A DNA stretch of 14,827 nucleotides from Ignavibacteria bacterium (GTDB lineage Bacteria > Bacteroidota > Ignavibacteria > Ignavibacteriales > Melioribacteraceae). The notes below the pieces were generated by a model. That model was given only the letters and a program-made list of their open reading frames with translations, made no database searches and had not been told where the DNA came from. Each line of letters opens with the position of its first letter. The stretch's first letter is position 1. A program made the position numbers and the translations under genes. The DNA is taken from assembly GCA_027347545.1 (NCBI GenBank), contig DAIEQT010000049.1:1-14827 (forward strand), read 5' to 3'. Positions 7,033-14,191 of this stretch are shown in pieces.

Positions 7033-7216
7033 CAGCGGGACAGGGAATCGAGTGATTCAATTGAAAACAACTGCGGAATGTAAAAACGAAACCCATTGTG
7101 TTAGTTTAAAGAAGAGTGTTTCAACTTCACTCAATACGAAAGATGGTTTGTTCAAAAACTAGAATTGTTTGCAGTGTGCACTTCGAGCTAAGCCAAAATA
7201 AAAGTGAGAAATAGCT

Positions 7217-8059
7217 GTGGAAAAGAAAAATGAAATAAAAATTTTTGAAGACAAAAAAGTAAGAACTCTTTGGGATGCCGAACAAGAGAAATGGTATTTG
7301 TCTATTGTTGATGTTATTGCAGTTTTAACCGAAAGCATAGACCCAAATGCATACTGGAGGAAGCTTAAACAACGTCTTAAAGATGAAGGAAATGAAACCG
7401 TGACAAATTGTCACGGGTTGAAAATGCTTGCACCAGATGGTAAAATGCGAATGACAGATGTAGCAGATACAGAGCAAATTTTACGCCTCATTCAATCAAT
7501 TCCTTCACCAAAGGCGGAACCTTTTAAGCTTTGGCTGGCTCAAGTTGGCTCCGAAAGAATTAACGAGATGCAAGACCCGGAGCTTTCAATTGACCGGGCT
7601 TTGGAACAATACTTGAAACTGGGCTACTCGGAAAACTGGATTAATCAGCGGCTGAAAAGTATTGAAATTAGAAAGGAACTTACAGACGAATGGAAGAAGA
7701 AAGGGCTAAAAGAAGGGACTCAGTTTGCTACGCTTACCGATATTATCACCAAAGCTTGGAGCGACAAAACCACTAAAGAATATAAAATTCTGAAGGGCTT
7801 GAAACAGGAAAACCTTCGGGATAATATGACTAATACCGAGCTAATCTTAAACATGCTTGCTGAAGCCTCCACAAAAGACATATCGGTTGCTACAAATCCC
7901 GATGGCTTTGAAGAAAGCAAAAAAGTTGCTAAACAAGGGGGAAACGTTGCTAAAGTTGCAAGAAAAGAACTGGAAGCGCGGACAGGGAAAAAAGTTATTA
8001 CTTCATTAAATGCAAAATCCGCTTTGCAAATAATAGAAAGTAAAAAGCGAAAGAAGTAA
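7217..8059 (+). CDS. Bro-N / DinD-like DNA-binding protein
   Basis: The 280-residue protein resembles the Bro-N domain family, which includes phage antirepressor-like proteins and Escherichia coli DinD. The N-terminal domain (about 7-115) shows the typical IKIFEDKKVRTLWDAEQEKW, then YLSIVDVIAVLTES, NAYWRKLKQRLKDEG and DTEQILRLIQSIPSPKAEPFK runs. The C-terminal half (about 120-280) continues the DinD-like extension: SIDRALEQYLKLGYSENWIN, then TQFATLTDIITKAWSD and a Lys-rich end. Bro-N proteins are thought to bind DNA; DinD itself is induced by DNA damage and interferes with RecA filaments. Which applies here is unknown. The start is GTG 7217 with only a weak GTGAG site. It stands alone after a gene-free gap, with no phage genes beside it, and is likely an accessory gene. 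It faces tonB tail to tail, with 51 nt between. Confidence 0.82.
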   Translation: MEKKNEIKIFEDKKVRTLWDAEQEKWYLSIVDVIAVLTESIDPNAYWRKLKQRLKDEGNETVTNCHGLKMLAPDGKMRMTDVADTEQILRLIQSIPSPKAEPFKLWLAQVGSERINEMQDPELSIDRALEQYLKLGYSENWINQRLKSIEIRKELTDEWKKKGLKEGTQFATLTDIITKAWSDKTTKEYKILKGLKQENLRDNMTNTELILNMLAEASTKDISVATNPDGFEESKKVAKQGGNVAKVARKELEARTGKKVITSLNAKSALQIIESKKRKK

Positions 8060-8110
8060 TGAAGAAAGCAAGTGAAGAGATTTAACTGATACTTTTTAGA
8101 GACTAATGAG

Positions 8111-8869
8111 TTATTCCAATCTAAATGGAAAAGTAATTACTACGGTTTGAGAAATTTTTGCTTGCGCGCCGCTGATCGGTTCAAAACGCCAAAGCTTTAG
8201 CGCATCAATAGAAACTTGTTCCAGCTGGCTGTCGGCTTTTTTCATTACGGTAATATTGCCAACACTTCCATCCGGTAAAATTGCAAAGCGAAGTTTTACA
8301 TCAATCTCCTTATAAACTCCTTCCGGATATTTGGGAATGATGTAGTTGTAAATTTTTCTAATTCTTCCGCCCCAATCAATTCCGAAACCATCGCCTAGTC
8401 CATCACCAAAACCGCTTCCGTTACCGTTTCCAATTCCGCTGCCGGTTCCACGTCCGTTGCCAATTCCTTTTCCATCAGGATTATTTCCGGCTGTTGGACG
8501 AACCACATCCGATACTTTTCCCGGCTTAATCTTTTCCGGTTTTTCGGTTGATGACGAAACTTTGTCTTCATCTTTCTCAGTTGTCTTTGTAGTTACTTCC
8601 GGCACTTCAACTGCTTGCTTGTCTTTATCTTCTTCGGTAGCGGCTGGTTGATTAACTGTACTTCCAACATCCATCATGGAAAATTCTTTATCCATTGGAC
8701 CGAATCCGCCGGAACCACCGCCCGGCTCTCCAAAGCGGATTTCCACTAGATCATCTTGAGAGCTCATTGCGCTTAGCAATAGAAACACCACAACTGCGAG
8801 CACGTGAAAACCAATAGAGATGAGTGTAGAAGTTTTTTCAATATTTAGTTTCTTCGAAATCAATTTCAA
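8111..8869 (-). CDS. tonB: Energy transducer TonB
   Basis: TonB spans the periplasm and passes the force generated by ExbB-ExbD to outer-membrane receptors. The 252-residue protein has one N-terminal membrane helix (about 15-35), a charged Lys/Glu/Thr/Pro linker (75-130), a strict Gly-X repeat at 133-163, and a C-terminal TonB domain (about 170-252) with YPEGVYKEIDVKLRFAILPD and IDALKLWRFEPI. The linker has little proline; Gly-X stands in for the usual Pro-rich rod. The start is a TTG (8867-8869) that overlaps the exbD stop TGA (8866-8868), and no ATG precedes the membrane helix, so translational coupling to exbD is likely. It is last in exbB-exbD-tonB; no hairpin terminator is seen in the 51 nt before the convergent Bro-N gene. 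Confidence 0.92.
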   Translation of the reverse strand: MKLISKKLNIEKTSTLISIGFHVLAVVVFLLLSAMSSQDDLVEIRFGEPGGGSGGFGPMDKEFSMMDVGSTVNQPAATEEDKDKQAVEVPEVTTKTTEKDEDKVSSSTEKPEKIKPGKVSDVVRPTAGNNPDGKGIGNGRGTGSGIGNGNGSGFGDGLGDGFGIDWGGRIRKIYNYIIPKYPEGVYKEIDVKLRFAILPDGSVGNITVMKKADSQLEQVSIDALKLWRFEPISGAQAKISQTVVITFPFRLE

Positions 8870-9273
8870 TCGTTCTTTTTTGTTGCCCCAATTAAAAACT
8901 TAGTAACACCAACTTTTTTAAGTTCATCTAATAGCTTAATAAAATTGCCGTGGAAAACTTCTTTATCCGCTTTGATAACAACTCCTTGCGCCGGATTACT
9001 TTGCAGTTTCATCTGTATCTGAATTATGAGCTCTTGCATTGTTAAATACTTACCATTCATGTAAAGCTTGTTCGCTGAATCTAAAAACAATTCAATGTTC
9101 TTATCATTCACAGACTCTGCTGTAGATGCTTCCGGCAATTTTACTTTTAGCGCGCCAACAACTAGGAACGGGCTCGCAATCATAAAAATGAGAAGCAGTA
9201 CAAGCACAACATCTGTAAAGGGAGTTATGTTTATTTCTGAAAACTCTTTCTCATCAATTTTATAACGGCGCAT
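8866..9273 (-). CDS. exbD: Biopolymer transport protein ExbD
   Basis: ExbD forms the proton-motive-force motor with ExbB in the inner membrane. The 135-residue protein has a short cytoplasmic N-terminus, one membrane helix (about 20-42) with the family signature INITPFTDVVLVLLLIFM, whose Asp21 corresponds to the proton-carrying Asp, and a periplasmic domain (about 45-135) with VVIKADKEVFHGNFIKLLDEL and VGVTKFLIGA. The ATG at 9271-9273 overlaps the exbB stop by one base (TAATG), and its own stop overlaps the tonB start, so all three are translated as one unit. Length is typical. Confidence 0.95.
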   Translation of the reverse strand: MRRYKIDEKEFSEINITPFTDVVLVLLLIFMIASPFLVVGALKVKLPEASTAESVNDKNIELFLDSANKLYMNGKYLTMQELIIQIQMKLQSNPAQGVVIKADKEVFHGNFIKLLDELKKVGVTKFLIGATKKND

Positions 9274-9926
9274 TACGCGGCTCCATTCTTAAGTAAGTAA
9301 AACACTTCTTTAATTTCTGTTTCCATTGCCGGTATGCTTTGTTTAACGCGTTTCATAAAATAGTTGTAGAAAATAACCGACGGTACGGCAACTAAAATTC
9401 CGGCGGCAGTAGAAACCAGTGCTTCGGCAATTCCACTCATAACAGTTAAATAGCTTGATGCTTCATTTACGGAAAGTCCTTCGAATGAACGAATGATTCC
9501 GAGTACCGTTCCGAACAATCCAATAAACGGGGAAATGTTTCCTAACGTACCAAGAATTCCAATTCCTTTTTCAATCTTAACAAGTTCCTGGTCCATTTTC
9601 GAAAATGAGAGATCCATCAGTTCATCTTTCTTATAGCTAAGGTTGTTCATCATATATAGAAAAACATTTGCAAGCGGTGTGGGAACTGTAAAGCCCATTC
9701 TCTTAATATTGCCGACTTTGCAAACGTGATGAGCCATTTTAAAATTTTTCTCGCCGATTGCTTCTTTAACCTTTAGAGAAAGTTCTTCGAGGTTTTTAGA
9801 GTCAAGCGCTTTGAGAGTAACCCATTTCTCGATAATTACCTTTAACGAAAGTATTGAACATATAATGAGAATGATTAATGTAAATCCGCCGTGAGTAAGT
9901 AAATCCAATAAACCAGAGTTGAACAT
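9273..9926 (-). CDS. exbB: MotA/TolQ/ExbB family proton channel protein
   Basis: ExbB makes the pentameric channel around the ExbD helices that powers TonB. The 217-residue protein has a first membrane helix (about 13-33), a cytoplasmic loop with the MDQELVKIEKGIGILGTLGN segment, and two further helices with the diagnostic SPFIGLFGTVLGIIRSFEGL (132-151) and SGIAEALVSTAAGILVAVPS (164-183); the channel-lining Thr140 and Thr173 are present. TolQ is a related alternative, but the neighbouring exbD and tonB favour ExbB. ATG 9924-9926 is preceded by AAAAGG. It is the first gene of the operon; a candidate TAATTTTG promoter element lies about 80 nt upstream. Confidence 0.94.
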   Translation of the reverse strand: MFNSGLLDLLTHGGFTLIILIICSILSLKVIIEKWVTLKALDSKNLEELSLKVKEAIGEKNFKMAHHVCKVGNIKRMGFTVPTPLANVFLYMMNNLSYKKDELMDLSFSKMDQELVKIEKGIGILGTLGNISPFIGLFGTVLGIIRSFEGLSVNEASSYLTVMSGIAEALVSTAAGILVAVPSVIFYNYFMKRVKQSIPAMETEIKEVFYLLKNGAA

Positions 9927-10004
9927 TTTATTAACCTTTTCAAGTGAATTGACAAATTGTTTTACTAAAGAAACTCAAGTTTGCTTCTTCAGAAATCATG
10001 CTGG

Positions 10005-10012
10005 CAAAATTA
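10005..10012 (-). promoter_or_regulatory. Candidate -7 element upstream of exbB
   Basis: On the minus strand this reads TAATTTTG, matching TAnnTTTG. It sits 79 nt before the exbB start, downstream of the permease terminator, where the exbB-exbD-tonB promoter is expected. No TTTG -33 box is found at the right distance, so it is only a candidate. Confidence 0.3.
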
Positions 10013-10054
10013 ATCATTTCTGATTGGATTTTTATGGTACTTAGAATTCTCCAT

Positions 10055-10084
10055 AAAAAAGAAAAGCCCGAGGGTTTCGGGCTT
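10055..10084 (-). terminator. Rho-independent terminator of the amino-acid permease gene
   Basis: On the minus strand a perfect 8-bp stem AAGCCCGA (10084-10077) and TCGGGCTT (10071-10064) with a 5-nt loop is followed by the U-rich tail TTCTTTTTT. It lies 22 nt after the permease stop and insulates exbB from it. Confidence 0.9.
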
Positions 10085-10106
10085 GAGTTGGTTTTCTGAG
10101 ATACAG

Positions 10107-11444
10107 CTAACTTTTTTTAATCTTCGAATTCCAATAATAGAACGCCGGCAGTCCGAGCAAAACTAAGCCTAGTCCAATAAATGAATCGCGCGGGTTTTCT
10201 ATGAGTGTATTAATAACTAAATAGGTTGAGAAGATTATGAAAATGATTGGTGTGTATGGATATCCCCAAGTTTTATAAGGACGTTCCAATTCCGGTTTGT
10301 TTCTTCTTAAAATTATAACTGCGGCGGCAGCCATTGCGTAAAAAATCCAAGAAGCAAAAACAACATAAGTGATAAGCTGCTCGAATGTGCCCGTGAGAAC
10401 AAGCAAGCAAGCCCAAATTCCTTGCAGAATTAATGATTGAACCGGCGTTCCAAATTTTGTATGAACTGTAGCCAGTCTTTTGAAAAACAAGTTCTCTTTC
10501 GACATTGCATAATAAATTCTTGCCGGAGCCAATACCAAACCGTTGTTACATCCAAGTGTAGAAATTATTACTGCAATTGCAGCAAGTGCGGCTCCGGTCG
10601 TTCCAACAACTACGGTTACTGCATCAGATAAAACTAATGTTGATTGAGCGATTCTATCTATAGATAAAATTGCCATATAAGAAAGATTAACCGTAACGTA
10701 AACAAAGATTACAAGCAAAGTAGAAATGATTAACGCTCTCGGAATATTCTTTTGCGGTTCTTTCACTTCGCCGGCAACAAATGTAGTTTGAATCCAACCA
10801 TCGTAAGCCCACAAAACTGCAACTAACGCTAAACCAAATGGTCCAGCCATATTTGCTAAAGGAATTTCAATTCCGGTTGTTGATGAAAAATTAGCAGACG
10901 ATCCGAAAAAGACGCCGAGCAAAGCTATAACTGCAAGCGTTCCAATTTTAATAATCGTAAGAACATTTTGAACAATGGCTCCGGATTTAACGCCAAGGCT
11001 GTTTATCAATGTTAGTAGAATGATGGAAATTATCGCAACGCTGCTAATTCCCATTGGGGAAAGTGGAATGAAATATCCTAAGTAAGTTGCGAATCCAACT
11101 GCAACTGCCGAAATAGAAGCTGTGCGGATTACAGCAAATGCCGACCAGCCGTAAAGGAAACCCCAAAGAGGTCCGTAAGCTTCTTTCAAATAAACATACA
11201 AGCCGCCGGCGTTGGGATACATTGTACCAAGCTCCGCAATTGAAAGATCGCCGAACAAACTTACTACTCCGCCGATTATCCATGCTGCAATTGACCAGGA
11301 TGGAGAGTGTACAAACAAAGCTATACTTGCGGGAACAAGAAAGATTCCGGAGCCAATCATGCTACCAACGCTAATCATTGTAGTATCAAGAAGATTGAAC
11401 TCCCGTTTCAGTTCAGTGGTTTGTGCTTTAACAGAATCAGCCAT
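10107..11444 (-). CDS. APC superfamily amino-acid permease
   Basis: The 445-residue protein is a polytopic inner-membrane transporter of the amino acid-polyamine-organocation superfamily, with about 12 membrane segments by hydrophobicity. The first helix carries the substrate-site signature SVGSMIGSGIFLVP (25-38), followed by YPNAGGLYVYLKEAYGPLWG (76-95) and VLWAYDGWIQTTFVAGEVKEPQKNIPRALI (TM6 region), all typical of the LAT-like branch that includes the SteT serine/threonine exchanger. Substrate cannot be read from the sequence; a neutral amino acid exchanger or importer is most likely. ATG 11442-11444 has a clear AAGGAAA ribosome site. It is a single-gene unit with its own terminator. Length is normal and no frame break is visible. 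Confidence 0.92.
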   Translation of the reverse strand: MADSVKAQTTELKREFNLLDTTMISVGSMIGSGIFLVPASIALFVHSPSWSIAAWIIGGVVSLFGDLSIAELGTMYPNAGGLYVYLKEAYGPLWGFLYGWSAFAVIRTASISAVAVGFATYLGYFIPLSPMGISSVAIISIILLTLINSLGVKSGAIVQNVLTIIKIGTLAVIALLGVFFGSSANFSSTTGIEIPLANMAGPFGLALVAVLWAYDGWIQTTFVAGEVKEPQKNIPRALIISTLLVIFVYVTVNLSYMAILSIDRIAQSTLVLSDAVTVVVGTTGAALAAIAVIISTLGCNNGLVLAPARIYYAMSKENLFFKRLATVHTKFGTPVQSLILQGIWACLLVLTGTFEQLITYVVFASWIFYAMAAAAVIILRRNKPELERPYKTWGYPYTPIIFIIFSTYLVINTLIENPRDSFIGLGLVLLGLPAFYYWNSKIKKS

Positions 11445-11523
11445 ACTATTTCCTTATCTGATGGTGAGATGGATTACAACATAACAAATAATGAACAAAA
11501 AATTCTGCCGAAGTTCTTGGCTG

Positions 11524-11578
11524 CTTTGAGTCTTTGCGAGAGAATATCTTTTTCTCGCAGAGACGCGAAGACGCAGAG
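11524..11578. repeat. Second CTTTGCG/CTCTGCG intergenic element, folded as an inverted repeat
   Basis: The plus strand carries CTTTGAG (11524-11530) and CTTTGCG (11532-11538); the minus strand carries CTCTGCG (11556-11562), CTTCGCG (11564-11570) and CTCTGCG (11572-11578), each unit spaced 8 nt apart. TCTTTGCGAGA (11531-11541) can pair with TCTCGCAGAGA (11553-11563) with one wobble, giving an 11-bp stem with an 11-nt loop. The heptamers resemble those at 794-829. It sits between the permease and the symporter terminator, upstream of the permease. Confidence 0.45.
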
Positions 11579-11583
11579 AGCAC

Positions 11584-11616
11584 AATAAAAAAGCGAGAAG
11601 TAAAAATCTCTCGCTT
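11584..11616 (-). terminator. Rho-independent terminator of the symporter operon
   Basis: On the minus strand AAGCGAGA (11616-11609) pairs perfectly with TCTCGCTT (11598-11591) around a 10-nt loop, followed by a TTTTTTATTG tail. It lies about 50 nt after the symporter stop. Confidence 0.85.
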
Positions 11617-11667
11617 CAATAGTTTATTCATGATTTCTGTTTTCTTATTTCTTAATTCCGGCTTAAC

Positions 11668-13764
11668 CTACATTTCTTTTTCCACAGTAACTATTTTACC
11701 TTCTTGAAACTGTGCGCTTAAGCGATGCTCTTCACCAATATAAACAACGCCGTTTTCTTCATGCGGTTCGCCATATTTAGAGTGAAAAGATTTAAGACCG
11801 CCTAAATATTTTCTTTTATCGCACACATAAACAAGGTCGCCAACTTCGGCTTCCATCTTTTTCATATCAGCTTTAGACACGCTTACGTAATCTTCGTTAT
11901 CTTTTCTAACACGCCATTGAGCTGAAACAACTTCTCCTTCGCGCTCATTCACTTTGCCCCCTTTAAAAATCTCTTTTGCTCTGTGAATTGACCAGGCAGT
12001 TAATCCATCTAAGTGTACATTAGGATCGAAGTGGATATAATATTGCGCGGTTAAAGAAACCAGTACAGTCATAACTAAAACTATTATCATTGATATAACA
12101 AGCGGCAAAACATTAACCCATATAATTATCAAGCTGGCAACAATTATTCCTATAAACACCTTCATCATCAATTCATGCGAAGCAGATTTTCTAATTTTAT
12201 TTACAATTCCTTTTTGCCAACTTAATGTAAGAGTGATCAAAACTCCTACAGCAACACAAACAATAGTATTATACAAAGCGCTTATGTAAGAATATGGATG
12301 TACCGGATCGAAAGGAGTACCGTGAGCGATAGGTGCAATTAATATATCGGGATAAGTTGCGCCAAGTATCATAAGAGATGAACCGCCAAGAAATGTTGCC
12401 AGTACGCCGGCTGGAGTAAATTTCTTCCAGAATACGCCCAAGAAAATTGCTGTAACTAATGGCGGAGTTAATGTTGAGTGAAAATATCCGTGCGCTTGAT
12501 ACACCGTTGGGTATTTACTAAACGGAATCGTCGCAAGTATTCCTACTGCTGTAATTACAATTGATGATATTCTTGCTACAAAAAGTTCTTCTTTGCTGGT
12601 TTGTTCTTGGGTTGTAACTCTCTTTGCATAAAGTTTACGAACATGCGGATGAACATCATTCATATAAACTGCGGCTATAGCATTAATAAGAGAATCTACC
12701 GTAGAAAGTAATGTTGCAGTTAAGGCCGCTATCACAAATCCAAAAACACCTTTGCTGGCAATGATATGTGTTACAGCAATAAATACTTCATCCGGATTTA
12801 CATCGGCGTTCAAGGCTGGTTTTGCCATCCCTAATATTGCCTTTGCAATCCAGCCGGCGTTGCCTACAACAATTGCGGAAAGGGGAAGCATAAATAACAC
12901 ATTGAACACAGCGGCTTTTCTTCCTTCGTCAACGCTTTTAGCGGACATAAATCTCATCAAGAGTCCCATGTTCATAAAGAGGAAGCCAACAGAACCGGCA
13001 ACCCCATCTTGCCAAAATATTCCTACAAAATTAAAATCCGCCGGAGAGTTGAAATCCGCCAATGGCAGCCTCCAATCTGGCGGAAGCAAATGCCAGAATG
13101 CTTCAAGTCCGCCAACGTAATTGATGCCCATAAGAAAGATTAAAAATCCAGCTAAGAGAAGAATAACACCTTGAATCAAATCTGTGAAGATAACCGCAGT
13201 TTGACCGCCAAATGTAGTGTACACTCCGGTTATTGCTGCAATTGTAATTATTACGCCCATTAAATTTACAGGGATGAAGAGACCGAAAATATCGAAAGAA
13301 GCTGGAAGTAATGGAGTGAAAACTTTTCCTAATGTGAGTAAGCCAATTCCCAGATAGCCAATCATGTATAACAGCTGGAAAACCGTAGCTATCAATCTAA
13401 CTGTTGGACTAAAGCGTTTTTCGAAATACTCCGGGATAGATTTTATTTTGGTATAAACAACAATTGGCAGCCATCCAAAAAGGAAAAATGGCATAAAGAA
13501 CCAATCATTCATGTAGGTCATAGTTGAGGAAACGCCATGCTCTAAGCCTTTTGCCGCATATTTAACAAAGCTATGGCTTCCTACTCCCGTTGCAACAATA
13601 GAAACAGTAATTAACCACCAGGCAAATCTTCTTCCACCAAAGAAAAAGTCGTTAGTGTTACGGTTGTATTTTGCAAAGTAGCTTCCAAACAACATAATGC
13701 CTATAAAATAGACAAACATCACTACCCAATCGGTAGCGGTTCCTAATCCGTGTAATGATTCCAT
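11668..13764 (-). CDS. Sodium:solute symporter family transporter with a long C-terminal soluble tail
   Basis: SSS-family (LeuT-fold) proteins import small solutes with sodium. The 698-residue protein begins with TDWVVMFVYFIGIMLFGSYF and DFFFGGRRFAWWLITVSIVA (39-58), and has the GVYTTFGGQTAVIFTDLIQG signature (180-199), RFMSAKSVDEGRKA (271-284) and TLLSTVDSLINA (351-362), where the Ser/Thr residues match the family's sodium site. Thirteen or more hydrophobic segments reach about residue 577. The last 121 residues (578-698) are hydrophilic and presumably cytoplasmic, which is unusual; most family members have roughly 450-580 residues. The substrate is unknown (sugar, carboxylate and others are possible). 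ATG 13762-13764 has a poor ribosome site but lies 8 nt after a small membrane-protein gene, so coupled translation is likely. Confidence 0.9.
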   Translation of the reverse strand: MESLHGLGTATDWVVMFVYFIGIMLFGSYFAKYNRNTNDFFFGGRRFAWWLITVSIVATGVGSHSFVKYAAKGLEHGVSSTMTYMNDWFFMPFFLFGWLPIVVYTKIKSIPEYFEKRFSPTVRLIATVFQLLYMIGYLGIGLLTLGKVFTPLLPASFDIFGLFIPVNLMGVIITIAAITGVYTTFGGQTAVIFTDLIQGVILLLAGFLIFLMGINYVGGLEAFWHLLPPDWRLPLADFNSPADFNFVGIFWQDGVAGSVGFLFMNMGLLMRFMSAKSVDEGRKAAVFNVLFMLPLSAIVVGNAGWIAKAILGMAKPALNADVNPDEVFIAVTHIIASKGVFGFVIAALTATLLSTVDSLINAIAAVYMNDVHPHVRKLYAKRVTTQEQTSKEELFVARISSIVITAVGILATIPFSKYPTVYQAHGYFHSTLTPPLVTAIFLGVFWKKFTPAGVLATFLGGSSLMILGATYPDILIAPIAHGTPFDPVHPYSYISALYNTIVCVAVGVLITLTLSWQKGIVNKIRKSASHELMMKVFIGIIVASLIIIWVNVLPLVISMIIVLVMTVLVSLTAQYYIHFDPNVHLDGLTAWSIHRAKEIFKGGKVNEREGEVVSAQWRVRKDNEDYVSVSKADMKKMEAEVGDLVYVCDKRKYLGGLKSFHSKYGEPHEENGVVYIGEEHRLSAQFQEGKIVTVEKEM

Positions 13765-13772
13765 ATTCTATC

Positions 13773-13985
13773 TTACCAGTAAAGAGCAGCTATTATTAAA
13801 ATCGCGTGAATTATTAAGAAGTAGAAAAAACCGAAATAAAGTACTTTGCGCCACCATTTATTCCTCTTTAAGCGCAAGTCGAGACCTTTTGTTTTATGAA
13901 TGATATACATCCCGGCAAAAAAGAAAAGTCCTCCAAATCCATATAAATAAATAAACGGTAGCCATGAGTGTGAAAAGCTCGGCAT
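13773..13985 (-). CDS. Small two-helix membrane protein, putative symporter partner
   Basis: The 70-residue protein has two hydrophobic helices (about 10-29 and 48-68) joined by a strongly basic loop (31-47, eight Lys/Arg), which by the positive-inside rule places the loop in the cytoplasm and both ends outside. I recognise no named family. It has a strong ribosome site (TAGGAGC upstream of ATG 13983-13985), its own well-formed promoter, and ends 8 nt before the symporter gene. Some SSS transporters are paired with short membrane proteins (for example YhdT with PanF), so an accessory subunit is a reasonable inference, though no sequence similarity to YhdT is claimed. The ORF is probably real given promoter, ribosome site and composition. 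Confidence 0.78.
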   Translation of the reverse strand: MPSFSHSWLPFIYLYGFGGLFFFAGMYIIHKTKGLDLRLKRNKWWRKVLYFGFFYFLIIHAILIIAALYW

Positions 13986-14010
13986 AGCTAAGCTCCTAAA
14001 AAGTTCGCGC

Positions 14011-14042
14011 CAAAGTTAGGTTAGAGAGCAAAGCCAAGCAAA
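14011..14042 (-). promoter_or_regulatory. Bacteroidota-type promoter of the small protein-symporter operon
   Basis: On the minus strand a TTTG box (14042-14039) is followed after 20 nt by TAACTTTG (14018-14011), matching TTTG-N(19-21)-TAnnTTTG. The -7 octamer is identical to that before hrcA. The start codon is 25 nt downstream, leaving room for a short leader with the TAGGAG ribosome site. Confidence 0.65.
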
Positions 14043-14118
14043 TGAAATTTTTGACAAATCTGAGCCCAAAAATGCTTAAAAGCCGTTCAGAAATAATAAT
14101 TTATGGAGTATGATATAA

Positions 14119-14149
14119 TTGCATTTAAGATGGTGTTAGTCTAAATTTA
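14119..14149 (+). promoter_or_regulatory. Candidate promoter of the PpiD-like gene
   Basis: TTG (14119-14121) lies 20 nt before TAAATTTA (14142-14149), a one-mismatch fit to TAnnTTTG. A sigma70-like TATAAT at 14114-14119 also occurs but has no matching -35 at 17 nt. The -7 candidate overlaps a palindrome (14141-14150), so occupancy of that palindrome could block it. Confidence 0.3.
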
Positions 14150-14165
14150 GCGCCTAAAATTTTAG
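14141..14165. repeat. Two adjacent perfect palindromes before the PpiD-like gene
   Basis: CTAAATTTAG (14141-14150) and CTAAAATTTTAG (14154-14165) are perfect 10- and 12-bp palindromes separated by CGC, with centres 14 bp apart. They lie 12 nt upstream of the GGAGG ribosome site. They could be operator half-sites of a dimeric regulator or fold as a leader hairpin (TTTAG-CGC-CTAAA). Confidence 0.5.
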
Positions 14166-14191
14166 ATATTTCAAAGCGGAGGTTGTTTTAT

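Noticed and set aside
11044..11631. Several 60-93-residue reading frames on both strands around the permease N-terminus and the repeat
   Set aside because: They overlap the permease or the heptamer repeat, have no ribosome sites, and look like shadows.
12752..13120. Plus-strand reading frame of 122 residues inside the symporter
   Set aside because: It is fully antisense to conserved transmembrane coding sequence and has no family features.
14051..14119. sigma70-like TTGACA (14051-14056) and TATAAT (14114-14119)
   Set aside because: The two boxes are 57 nt apart, far from the required 16-18 nt, so they do not form one promoter.
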